Source: Bacteroidota bacterium
Lineage (GTDB): Bacteria > Bacteroidota > Bacteroidia > Chitinophagales > Chitinophagaceae
Reading direction: 5' to 3'
DNA length: 64,000 nt
Assembly: GCA_016706595.1 (NCBI GenBank)
Contig: JADJJH010000007.1
Span: 248,001-312,000, forward strand
Shown here: positions 11,301-18,470 of the stretch, in pieces
Layout: each line of letters begins with the position of its first letter
Numbering within the stretch: the stretch's first letter is position 1
The notes under the pieces: model-generated
Database searches by the model: none
What the model was told of the DNA's origin: nothing
What the model saw: only the letters and a program-made list of their open reading frames with translations
Made by a program: the position numbers and the translations under genes

Positions 11301-11987
11301 AGTAATGGACTTTACGCCCAAACACTGATTGCCCCAAGTGGAAATTATACGGTAAGCGTTGAAGATAATACTGGACAAACAATTAGTACACCTGCCTTTA
11401 TTGATACCTGCCAAACTATTCTTAATGTAAAATTATTTATTCAAGGATATTATGTTGGTGGCGGACTCATGACACCCTTGCGAGTAAACTCAGGTGAATT
11501 AAATATGCCTTGGGATGTAGATTCAGTAAGCATTGAACTTCACGAAAATGCCGTAGGCTATCCGTTAGCGTATAGCGCAAAAGGCATTTTACGCACCGAT
11601 GGAAGTGTACAAGTTTATTTTCCACTTACTACCATTGGTCAATCGTACTATATTGTGGTAAAACATCAAAACCTAATTTCTACTTGGAGTGCAAATCCTA
11701 TGATCTTGAATCCGGTAAACTTTTACGATTTTACATCCATGCCATCCATGAGCTATGGCGCGAATGTTTTGATGCTCGAAACTGGAGCCTATGGTTTATA
11801 TAATGGCGATGTAAACCAAGATGAGAATATTGATTTATTAGATTATGCCATAATAGATTATTCAATTTTTGAATTTGAGTCGGGCTATCAGGTTACTGAT
11901 TTAAATGGGGATGGTAATGTAGATTTATTGGATAGTCCGATTTTAGAAACCAACGTAAATAATTTTATTTATTCGATACATCCGTAG
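5313..11987 (+). CDS. Giant secreted mosaic protein (LamG, MopE, CARDB, SprB, dockerin-like)
   Basis: A 2224-residue exported protein. The signal peptide is MKSLIYLIFCCCLSEVLIAQ; translation may start at ATG 5313 or 5322. Visible order: a LamG/concanavalin-like domain (about 22-230), a second jelly-roll-like domain (235-475), a third LamG (483-645), two MopE-like CNDTD metal-binding motifs (845-930), a series of CARDB/Ig-like domains starting near 1056, 1284, 1395, 1512, 1744 and 1858, a SprB-type repeat (1963-2030), and a C-terminal module (2037-2224). That module ends in two dockerin-like calcium loops, GDVNQDENIDLLDY and TDLNGDGNVDLLDS. Neither a type A nor a type B T9SS tail is recognisable, so the C-terminal module may do that job. 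Likely a cell-surface adhesin or binding protein; the ligand is unknown. Confidence 0.85.
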   Translation: MDRMKSLIYLIFCCCLSEVLIAQNLIAHYPFNGSATDSVGIAHGSVISATLSTDRYQYLQAAYNFSGSAQYIDLDTASSVKPSSAITVSIWFELNTSGVVSGRSMISNTEIGGYNIQYIQATQTIRCNVWRNGAYAVINTSAAPYNNSGWHQAVLTYDGRFTKLYLDGILKGTNDAGAMYPINYSPTAHTFIGAEPTGASVDGNYYWRGKLDDIKIYDYALTQNEIEANYFTNSAIPLVGLKQWFRADSGIIMIGNKVAQWNDMSGNQIHLIQTDLSKQPEFIENVLNGKPVIRFDGIADILQSNASLELSNTPRASVFVVNRASNDASIIEQSQNLNTSSGGFYIIDNYQSIGHAAAVKGNSPGPYNNYISTFKSSTISTTPKIISLTIDKTQTSYLNQLKLRLNGTELTNSNGYGGTHTDYLANDTIYVGGRGSGGSNLDGDIAEIIIYDRLLTTSEISKVEIYLNQRYNVANTLAQNKPGSGHALTLDGVNDKVTIPSTNFNAYTIEAWVKFNGNPANRNIIVFTDGSPTSSWSHQLRTNSTSKFAHYTFDGSGNTVNGSSTIQQGKWYHVAITANNGGFAKLYINGIQEGGNVNIGNLWNSSLPQFHIGPSTGGAANDFNGEIDEVRIWKTERSAEQIRANMCKKISSDDSLFSDLHTYLNNDESSGNVSYDLSGNNRHGNLLNGTLRSMSAAPIGNSSSYNYNGAISSTQLENSQLGSFNASLQSGTANGIHVYSVHEQPNTIYGLMPNQIYPGYFGVFVVNGVSANYTAQYHYNVNGFNGNENALNLYKRNNNSDTIWIDGLASINTDSNTLTLTGQSTEYIINLDSIFSVFYHDVDMDGYGNANDSVFAFNIPPQYVTNNLDCNDTDSTEHPGQIWYTDEDGDHYSNGNSTLQCSRPLHGFVASELISISGDCNDTDSLIYPGSVHIEFSLSPNFNASLIYPSQGDSYTDFTFEALYFDARGILPQATFPRVILDFEGNGNYTNANDRTMIMTEDDVNDLNTADGKKYIATINALPTGLNWKTLVQTSTQNCFSTTSFGPFNYPDVLVQPDLEIFANDISFDIPNPAISSPLTITATIHNPSDFEANNFLVHLANQNEPGTVFPNMMVPSLAAHSSTTVSWNIITPNLPSWNPMEVRIDYLDSIDESNELDNMAIRPFINGNYNLPGSIVCTATASPAVSYLGGAYLGISGSAHYSGTAIPLIDSSVAGATINFTIVETGATFSTYTNSHGNFNYAFPKPNMVGIFHIVGTCTDFTLTGTLSTEFEIILGSLPICTLPDLTVSIFSSSNEIVAGENMSGYIVVKNTGQTTSPPSILSISQSGGTPDYTALEGIDSLAQFESDTIPFTIHYPNTGQYNLCVSIDYNNQINECSESNSGCKIIYVYPPLPDIVPGNGPGSTKYQCQVNAVNFTVFNQGGVNTDAFDCKVITKLNGAVYSNFTQRITNILPVMNFPNNKVIFNMPFIPTSLGNYTFELYCDSPLNEVIELNELNNSANYSLDIIACKPDFIIEGCEDFNVESNDQMYTAGDPILLKAKVKNIGNLAYNGNLQVRFALSSGAVYDTTLMVNLAVNGSAQFSKEILAPVSGSNTLTITADPNQLIDELNNANNSRANEMCWDYLPVPFCSSNFWDHTYLVNQTVTPSIGVRSLHLYDADSLIVKFEVSGPGISGNLFLGYGVMHDVKQTCNCPLGVSSPFNFVFSQTGMYTFIMTVDPMNVFLECSETNNVIIRNVEVTNLPDMRILSQHIAPSLLNPQPGQPITMNITYQNIGTSNINDQMKLSVIVDNTLLESIYPVGGLVSGGNTTIPITTPWSSNLVGVHVIRASIDEDHQITETNENNNEATRAIVVGESANLYFQSLSTPSLYPTLNTSIQIQTQLANNGDLACTADLALSYVDNNLDTILINTTPFTIAALDSINVNIPWIVVDNKTRIIGRIINSSILEYTYDDNEAEFEIGKMSVITLTQAACNANNGEAQAYVFGGEAPFNYHWSNGLYAQTLIAPSGNYTVSVEDNTGQTISTPAFIDTCQTILNVKLFIQGYYVGGGLMTPLRVNSGELNMPWDVDSVSIELHENAVGYPLAYSAKGILRTDGSVQVYFPLTTIGQSYYIVVKHQNLISTWSANPMILNPVNFYDFTSMPSMSYGANVLMLETGAYGLYNGDVNQDENIDLLDYAIIDYSIFEFESGYQVTDLNGDGNVDLLDSPILETNVNNFIYSIHP

Positions 11988-12200
11988 ATTGGAGATTGAG
12001 GCTCGTGGTTCGAGCTTCGCGAAGTGTACTTGATAAGATTTTAGATCTTTAGAAGTCAGATGTTAGGAAAAGCAGGGATTGGAGTTCGAGGTTTGGGGTT
12101 CGCAAATCGTACTTTCCTGAGGTATCTCCCTTCGAATTTCGATTTTAGCATTTCGAATTTACCCCTCAATACTCATCATCCAAAACTACCTCCTTTATAG

Positions 12201-12208
12201 TACATTTG
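12201..12208 (+). promoter_or_regulatory. TACATTTG -7 box upstream of uvrB
   Basis: TACATTTG fits the TAnnTTTG consensus and lies 26 bases before the uvrB ATG. The 247-bp gap before uvrB otherwise holds only low-complexity sequence with TTCGAGGTTTGGGGTTCG-like words. Promoter role is inferred. Confidence 0.45.
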
Positions 12209-12234
12209 ATTTCCAGTAAATCAAAAATGTATTC

Positions 12235-14253
12235 ATGTTCAAACTTCAAAGTTCGTATCAACCTGCCGGCGATCAACCCAAAGCCATACAGTTATTGGTT
12301 GAAGGGGTGAATGCCAACGTAAAACATCAAACTTTACTAGGCGTTACCGGTTCGGGAAAAACTTTTACCATCGCCAATGTTATTGAACAAACCGCAAAAC
12401 CTACATTAGTACTTACCCATAATAAAACTTTGGTTGCGCAATTGTATGGTGAGTTTAAACAGTTCTTTCCGGAGAATGCCGTCGAGTATTTTGTTTCGTA
12501 TTACGATTATTATCAGCCCGAAGCTTACCTACCATCAAGTGGTGTCTATATCGAAAAAGATTTAATGGTAAACGCCGAACTCGAAACCCTTCGACTACGA
12601 GCCACTTCTAGTTTGTTATCCGGGCGAAGAGATATTATTGTTGTGGCATCTGTAAGTTGTATTTATGGTATCGGTAATCCTGTTGATTATGCCAATGGAA
12701 TTATCAGAGTTTCGAAAGGAGAGAATATCGTACGAAATACTTTTTTACATCGCTTGGTTCAATCATTGTATAGTCGCAACCAAATTGAATTCGACAAAGG
12801 GATGTTTCGGGTAAAAGGAGATACGGTAGATGTAAACTTGCCTTATGCAGATCATAGTTTACGATTCATTTTTTTTGGTGATGAAATAGAAGAAATCGTT
12901 CGTTTTGAAACTACTACCGGTAAAAAAATTGAATCGCTAGAAGATGCGGCTGTGTTTCCGGCGAATATGTATTTGGCGCCGCAAGATCAGATGAAGAACA
13001 TCATTCATGAAATTCAAAACGAAATGTTTGCACAAGTTGAATATTTCGAAAAAGAAGGTAAAGCCATCGAAGCGCAGCGTATTAAAGAAAGAGTGAATTA
13101 CGATTTAGAAATGATACAAGAGCTTGGGTATTGCAAAGGCATCGAAAACTATTCACGCTTCTTAGATCGTCGCGACCCCGGCACTCGTCCCTTTTGTTTG
13201 ATCGATTATTTTCCGCAAGATTTTTTGTTGGTGATTGATGAAAGTCATGTTACGCTACCACAAATTAGTGGCATGTATGGTGGCGACCGAGCTCGTAAAT
13301 TAAATTTAGTAGGTTATGGATTTCGTTTGCCCTCGGCGCTTGATAATAGACCTTTAAATTTCAATGAATTTCAGTTGATGGTAAACCAAGTAATTTATGT
13401 GAGTGCTACACCGGGCAACTATGAATTAGAAATGACACAAGGTGAATTTGTTGAACAAGTAGTTCGACCGACAGGATTATTGGACCCTCCGATTGAAGTT
13501 CGCCCCAGCATAAATCAGATTGATGATTTGTTGGAAGAGATTGATAAGCGTGTTCAAAAAGGCGATAGAGTTTTAGTGACCACACTTACCAAACGATTAT
13601 CTGAAGAACTTTCGAAATATTTACATAAAATAAATATTAAATGTAAGTATTTGCATAGCGAAATTGATGCATTGGAAAGAGTAGAAATATTACGCGATTT
13701 ACGATTAGGAAATATTGATGTATTAATTGGTGTGAATTTATTGCGTGAAGGCTTAGACTTGCCCGAGGTTTCGTTAGTGGCCATTTTGGATGCCGATAAA
13801 GAAGGCTTTTTACGTGATGAACGTTCCCTTACACAAACCGCAGGAAGAGCCGCTCGAAATATTGATGGCTTGGTAATTTTTTATGCCGATAAAATTACCG
13901 GCAGTATGCAACGAACGATTGATGAAACTTATCGACGTAGAGAGAAGCAATTAGCTTTTAATACTTTACATGATATTACCCCACGAGGCGTTAAAAAAAC
14001 GATGGATGAAGTACTAGATCAAGGCGCGGTTTTACAAGGGCGAAAGTATGATCCTGAAACTGCATACGATGCGCCAAACAATGAAACCATGCGTGCGGCA
14101 GAACATGAAGGACTCGATTTTGAAAATCCAAAAGCGATAGAAAAAGAAGTTGCCAATATTAAAAAACAAATGGAGAAAGCCGCCAAGAATTTAGATTTTA
14201 TTGAAGCAGCGAGATTGCGCGATAAGATGATGGATTTGAAGAAGAGACTGTGA
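12235..14253 (+). CDS. uvrB: Excinuclease ABC subunit B
   Basis: Damage-recognition helicase of nucleotide excision repair, loaded by UvrA and then recruiting UvrC. The 672-residue length is typical. Walker A is GVTGSGKTFT near residue 36-45; the beta-hairpin that probes DNA includes YYDYYQPEAYLP near residue 88; the DEAD-like box is DESHVTLPQ near residue 340. Helicase motifs IV-VI (VLVTTLTKR, GVNLLREGLDLPEV, QTAGRAARN) are intact. A C-terminal UVR coiled-coil motif for UvrC contact ends the protein. uvrA and uvrC are not in the window. The ATG at 12235 gives the canonical FKLQSSYQPAGDQPKAI start. Confidence 0.98.
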   Translation: MFKLQSSYQPAGDQPKAIQLLVEGVNANVKHQTLLGVTGSGKTFTIANVIEQTAKPTLVLTHNKTLVAQLYGEFKQFFPENAVEYFVSYYDYYQPEAYLPSSGVYIEKDLMVNAELETLRLRATSSLLSGRRDIIVVASVSCIYGIGNPVDYANGIIRVSKGENIVRNTFLHRLVQSLYSRNQIEFDKGMFRVKGDTVDVNLPYADHSLRFIFFGDEIEEIVRFETTTGKKIESLEDAAVFPANMYLAPQDQMKNIIHEIQNEMFAQVEYFEKEGKAIEAQRIKERVNYDLEMIQELGYCKGIENYSRFLDRRDPGTRPFCLIDYFPQDFLLVIDESHVTLPQISGMYGGDRARKLNLVGYGFRLPSALDNRPLNFNEFQLMVNQVIYVSATPGNYELEMTQGEFVEQVVRPTGLLDPPIEVRPSINQIDDLLEEIDKRVQKGDRVLVTTLTKRLSEELSKYLHKINIKCKYLHSEIDALERVEILRDLRLGNIDVLIGVNLLREGLDLPEVSLVAILDADKEGFLRDERSLTQTAGRAARNIDGLVIFYADKITGSMQRTIDETYRRREKQLAFNTLHDITPRGVKKTMDEVLDQGAVLQGRKYDPETAYDAPNNETMRAAEHEGLDFENPKAIEKEVANIKKQMEKAAKNLDFIEAARLRDKMMDLKKRL

Positions 14254-14286
14254 GGTGAATTACAAAATTTCTATAGGTTCAATCGC

Positions 14287-15258
14287 CTAATGCTGTAATG
14301 GTCTTTTTTTTATCATACCACCCCTGGTATCTTTAATACTACTCATCACCACAAAAGCATTCGGATCTATTTTATGAATTTCGTTATTCAATCGATTTAA
14401 TTCTAATCGGGTAAGAACGGTATACACAATTTCAATATCTTTTACTTCGCCGGTTTTACCATAACCACTTTTGCCATTATATACGGTAACGCCTCTTCCC
14501 ATTTTTTCAATTATCATCAAACGAATTTTTTCGTTATACATCGAAATAATAGTAACCCCTGTATACTCTTCAATACCCTCAATTACAAAGTCGAGGGTTT
14601 TTGATGCCGCTAAATAGGTAACCATCGAATACAAAGCAATTTCAACCGAAAGCAAATAAGCCGCTGCCGAAAAAATAATTACATTAATAGCGATAATAAT
14701 ATCGCCTATGGTAGTTCCGAATTTTCTGCTTAAGTAAATGGCTAAAACTTCGGTTCCATCAATGACTGCACCACCGCGTACCGATAAACCAATACCGGCG
14801 CCCAAAAAGAATCCACCAAAAAGGGCTACTAACAAATTATCTTTGGTTACATCCGGAAAAGTAACGGTGGCAACTACCAAGGCTAATCCTGAAATCGCAA
14901 TCGCTGTTTTTATCGCAAATGCTCTACCAATAATTGAATAACCAAGTATAATAAACGGAATATTTATTACAATTAATAATAAAGAAAGCGGCATTGTAGT
15001 AAGTGCCGAAATAAGTAATGATATTCCGGTTGCACCACCATCTATAAAATGATTGGTAAGTAAAAATCCCTTAAACCCAAAGGCTGCCGAAAAAATCCCT
15101 AAGGTAATGAGCAACATATCTTTTATTAAATGCAAAATATTCGACTTCAATTCCTTATACCCTTTTGCGACTTCAAAATTCGAGAATACATGTTTTGCAT
15201 CCTTATTTGCTGGTCGCAAAATGCTAGTAATAATTATTTTTTTTAGTAGTGAATTCAT
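14287..15258 (-). CDS. YitT family membrane protein (DUF161/DUF2179)
   Basis: A 323-residue integral membrane protein with about six helices (roughly residues 40-210, after an amphipathic N-terminus), followed by a cytoplasmic DUF2179 domain with the RLELNRLNNEIHKIDPNAF region. YitT proteins are widespread but lack a settled function. The open frame extends upstream to a TTG at 15282, but the ATG at 15258 (MNSLLKKIIITS) is the more natural start. It converges with uvrB, the stop codons being 33 bases apart. It lies upstream of recO in the same direction? No: it is downstream of recO on the minus strand, with a 70-bp gap, so co-transcription is possible. Confidence 0.85.
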   Translation of the reverse strand: MNSLLKKIIITSILRPANKDAKHVFSNFEVAKGYKELKSNILHLIKDMLLITLGIFSAAFGFKGFLLTNHFIDGGATGISLLISALTTMPLSLLLIVINIPFIILGYSIIGRAFAIKTAIAISGLALVVATVTFPDVTKDNLLVALFGGFFLGAGIGLSVRGGAVIDGTEVLAIYLSRKFGTTIGDIIIAINVIIFSAAAYLLSVEIALYSMVTYLAASKTLDFVIEGIEEYTGVTIISMYNEKIRLMIIEKMGRGVTVYNGKSGYGKTGEVKDIEIVYTVLTRLELNRLNNEIHKIDPNAFVVMSSIKDTRGGMIKKRPLQH

Positions 15259-15328
15259 CGTGAAATCTATCGTGTTGTTCAATATCCGGTTTATGCAATG
15301 TAACTAAAATAACCTTATCGAAACTTAT

Positions 15329-16060
15329 CTATGCCTCAAAAATCTCGTGCAAAACCGCCACACTTTTTAATTCAGGTAAATGTGGAATATGTAATCGTAA
15401 ATAGTGAATACAAATACCTAATAACTCTTTTCGTTTTTGTTGCGTAAGCGGTATTTCTTTCAACAATTCTTCGTCGCATAAATTTGATATGAGTTGTGCC
15501 GTTTCGCCTTCAATAAAATCAAATCCTGAAAGTTCTTGCTTGCTGCAAAATCGTCCGTTTTGTAAATCAAGAATGGGTGTTTCGGTATGATAAACATCTT
15601 GAATTCCAAAACCTAAATGGCGGGCAAAATGCAGACTAAATAAAAGAGGGAAATTTGCTAACTCGTTTTCATTTGCTTTATCTATCCATAAAAATGAAGT
15701 CTCAAAAAATTCATATAGTTCAGCATTTGTTTCTGGTTCTGAAATGGTTTTACTAATCAATTCGGCTATATAAACCGCAACGGTATTTCGTACAATATGC
15801 GTTTGCAAATTTTGATATATCGTATGAACCCGTGCTTCTTTAATTCGTTGTAAATTTTTATTGGGCGTATGATAAACAATTAAATCTAACAAAGTTGAAG
15901 GCTGATAAATATTGGCTTTTGATGCAGATTTTCTTTCAGTTCGTACCCCATTCACTAAATAACTTTGTATGCCAAACAGCTCGGTGTAAATGCTTACTAC
16001 AATACTTGTATCTCCATATTTAATGGTACGAAGTACTATGCCTTTAGTGGTATGTAACAT
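15329..16060 (-). CDS. recO: DNA repair protein RecO
   Basis: RecO promotes RecA loading on RecF-pathway gaps by annealing and displacing SSB. The 243-residue length fits. The N-terminal OB fold is visible (KGIVLRTIKYGDTSIVVSIY), including the G-D/T-S pattern of the family, and is followed by the helical domain. Some RecO proteins carry a four-cysteine zinc module; I do not see that arrangement here. Located 43 bases after porZ on the same strand, probably cotranscribed with it. Its partner recA is also in this window, 8 kb away. Confidence 0.92.
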   Translation of the reverse strand: MLHTTKGIVLRTIKYGDTSIVVSIYTELFGIQSYLVNGVRTERKSASKANIYQPSTLLDLIVYHTPNKNLQRIKEARVHTIYQNLQTHIVRNTVAVYIAELISKTISEPETNAELYEFFETSFLWIDKANENELANFPLLFSLHFARHLGFGIQDVYHTETPILDLQNGRFCSKQELSGFDFIEGETAQLISNLCDEELLKEIPLTQQKRKELLGICIHYLRLHIPHLPELKSVAVLHEIFEA

Positions 16061-16103
16061 GAATGATTATTGAATGATGAAAGTGGAAATGTTATGAGGA
16101 AAA

Positions 16104-18377
16104 TTACTCATTATATATAAATTTACCTGCTTTACTTTCACTTCCATCGGCATTGCTTACAAATACTAAATACACGCCTGTATGTGGTTTTTGTCCTAAA
16201 TAGTTTTTCCCATTCCATACCGCTTGTCCGCCCAATGCTTTTGTGCGATACACTAATTGTCCTGCCACATCGGTTATTCTTACATCGGCATTTTCAACCA
16301 ATCCCTTAATGGCAATAGTACCTGCATAATTTGATGGAACCGGATTTGGAAAGACTAATAATTCTGCATTGCTTTCATGCGCATCGGTAGCTTCACTTCG
16401 ATACGAAACTAGGCCTTCGTTGGTAGCAATAAATACTTCGCCGCTTACAGGTTGTATTACAATGCTTTTTATTTCGTTAGATGGCAAAGGGCTATTGTCC
16501 TTATTAAATTGATGGATTATTTTTTCTGCATCATCAGAAATTAGCCAAACCCCATTATTAGTACCTATCCATTTATGATTCGCGCCATCAACCGCAATTG
16601 CATTTATACTTTCGCGTTGAAATAATAAACCGGCATTCAAATCGTATTTTACAATTTTTAGTTCAGCTTCACAGCCCGATTCAAAAATATTTTCTGGACA
16701 ATTAATAATTCCAATTCCATCGTTAGTGCCCACCCAAATTTTACCGTCACGATCTTTGGCAATCGACAAGACTTCGTTATTGGGTAAATTTCCATTACCG
16801 GTCCCTGTTGTTAACAAACGCATTTGGTCGTCGTTTTTATTATCGATAGTATTATTATCATTCAGTACAAATAGACCGGTACCGCGTGCACCAATAACCC
16901 ATTTTTGTCTACTATCATCTACAATTATTTTGCTTACATATTTTTGAGAGCTTGGAAAAGGTAAAGTGAAATTTTGCCAAGTTCCATCGGCTTTTTTTAC
17001 GACTACCTGCGCGGCTGCACCATAATTTGTCATCCATAAATTATGTAGATCATCAAACACTACATCCATTAAAACCGTTGCGCCGGGATTTCCAATTTGC
17101 GATAAAAGGAATCCATTATTTTTATACACCACTGCGCTTTTATCAGGATGTATTTCCAGTAATCCACCACCAAATGAAGTGGCATATATATTTTGATTAC
17201 GTTTGTCGATAGCTACCGAAGTAATATCCAAGGTACTATCCATGTTGGGGATGCCGTTAAATCGGTTAAACCATGTCCATGTGCCTTGCTTAAATTTTGA
17301 TATGCCACCTGAGTTAAAACTCGGTTGCCAACCCGCATCGCCTCCGGAGGCTACATAAATATCTTCGCCAGATTGTGTGAGAGAATAAAAGGAATTGGTA
17401 AAAGCACCATTAGGATTAAATAGACTTTTGTCTTTGCGATTAGTCAATTTAATTAAACCTTCCCATTCATCAGCTTCCCATAGATCTTGGTTATTCCATT
17501 CAACAACATCATTTGGATTAATGCCAAAAGTGGAATCAATAGGAATTGCATTTTGATTGAGAATCATAATACATCGACGATCATCATTTTTTTCGCACAA
17601 ATACATGTTTTCATTGCCCAATCGAATGTTATAAATTGGCGAACCCGATTGGTAATGAGCTTGTAAAATATCGGCATTAATTACAAACATTGAATCGGCA
17701 TCGGCACAATACAATTTGTTATGATGGGTGAAAATCCAATCGTTGGTTTTATCAGAAATCGAAACCCATGAAGCAAAATTTTGTAAGGCACTACTATTTT
17801 CATTGGCCTTATAAATGCCATTGGAAGTTGCTGCATAAAAACTTCCTTCATAACTTGTCAATGATTTTATTTTTAATATTTCAGCAGCCTGTTGAAGGAT
17901 ATAGGTTTCTTTAATTTCATATTTTTGAAGGTTAAGCACTACGATACCAAAATCGGTACATAAATAAGCCAATTTGTTTTTAAAGTAAACCGAATTAATG
18001 CGTTTGCTTCCTGTAAGATTTGCATTTTTAATATCAGGAATATTGATGAAGATATTGCCTAACATTAAATCGATATTGCTATTTTCATATACAATTAATA
18101 GAATGTCACTTTCAGCATCAAATCGTAAAAAACTAATATTTACATCGTTCAGTCCATTCACTTTCGAATAAGTCGTGTATTCATTTTCAGTAACTGAATA
18201 CGAATACAGATTTGCATCAGCAGCAAACATTTTAGCATGTACTTTTTCAACACTTTTTGCTGAATTATAAGAGAAATGCGATTGCCAATTACCTACCGGA
18301 ACTAATTGTGCAGGTGAAACTAGCGGCAAAAACAAAATACAATAAAAGCATAGTATGAAAGGATAACTCAATCTCAT
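16104..18377 (-). CDS. porZ: PorZ-like type IX secretion accessory protein
   Basis: A 757-residue exported protein. A signal peptide ends near residue 23 (LPLVSPAQ), followed by VGNWQSHFSYNSAKSVEK, the characteristic PorZ opening. Two beta-propeller-type regions follow, with repeated WVGTNDGIGI, KWIGTNNGVW and EVFIATNEGL strands of two-component-regulator-propeller type. A type A T9SS sorting domain occupies roughly residues 673-757 (LVFPNPVPSNYAGTI to the end). In Porphyromonas, PorZ works with the PorU attachment complex in attaching cargo to A-LPS. A TACTTTTG box lies four bases before the ATG. This gene shows that the organism has a T9SS even though the core por/gld genes are outside the window. 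Confidence 0.85.
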   Translation of the reverse strand: MRLSYPFILCFYCILFLPLVSPAQLVPVGNWQSHFSYNSAKSVEKVHAKMFAADANLYSYSVTENEYTTYSKVNGLNDVNISFLRFDAESDILLIVYENSNIDLMLGNIFINIPDIKNANLTGSKRINSVYFKNKLAYLCTDFGIVVLNLQKYEIKETYILQQAAEILKIKSLTSYEGSFYAATSNGIYKANENSSALQNFASWVSISDKTNDWIFTHHNKLYCADADSMFVINADILQAHYQSGSPIYNIRLGNENMYLCEKNDDRRCIMILNQNAIPIDSTFGINPNDVVEWNNQDLWEADEWEGLIKLTNRKDKSLFNPNGAFTNSFYSLTQSGEDIYVASGGDAGWQPSFNSGGISKFKQGTWTWFNRFNGIPNMDSTLDITSVAIDKRNQNIYATSFGGGLLEIHPDKSAVVYKNNGFLLSQIGNPGATVLMDVVFDDLHNLWMTNYGAAAQVVVKKADGTWQNFTLPFPSSQKYVSKIIVDDSRQKWVIGARGTGLFVLNDNNTIDNKNDDQMRLLTTGTGNGNLPNNEVLSIAKDRDGKIWVGTNDGIGIINCPENIFESGCEAELKIVKYDLNAGLLFQRESINAIAVDGANHKWIGTNNGVWLISDDAEKIIHQFNKDNSPLPSNEIKSIVIQPVSGEVFIATNEGLVSYRSEATDAHESNAELLVFPNPVPSNYAGTIAIKGLVENADVRITDVAGQLVYRTKALGGQAVWNGKNYLGQKPHTGVYLVFVSNADGSESKAGKFIYNE

Positions 18378-18381
18378 ATTT

Positions 18382-18389
18382 CAAAAGTA
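18382..18389 (-). promoter_or_regulatory. TACTTTTG -7 box of porZ, 4 nt from ATG
   Basis: The minus strand reads TACTTTTG, AAAT, then the porZ ATG at 18377. It is the same spacing as four other genes here and predicts a leaderless transcript. Confidence 0.5.
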
Positions 18390-18470
18390 AGGCAATTAAG
18401 AACGCTATAAAATAAAGAATATTACTTTCCATGTTGCTTTTTATACTTTGATGGTATCTTTACCGGCTAT

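Noticed and set aside
12000..12130. Words such as GTTCGAGGTTTGGGGTTCG, also near 30160-30190 and 34620
   Set aside because: Low-complexity similarity between intergenic regions; no unit boundary, pairing or period could be defined.
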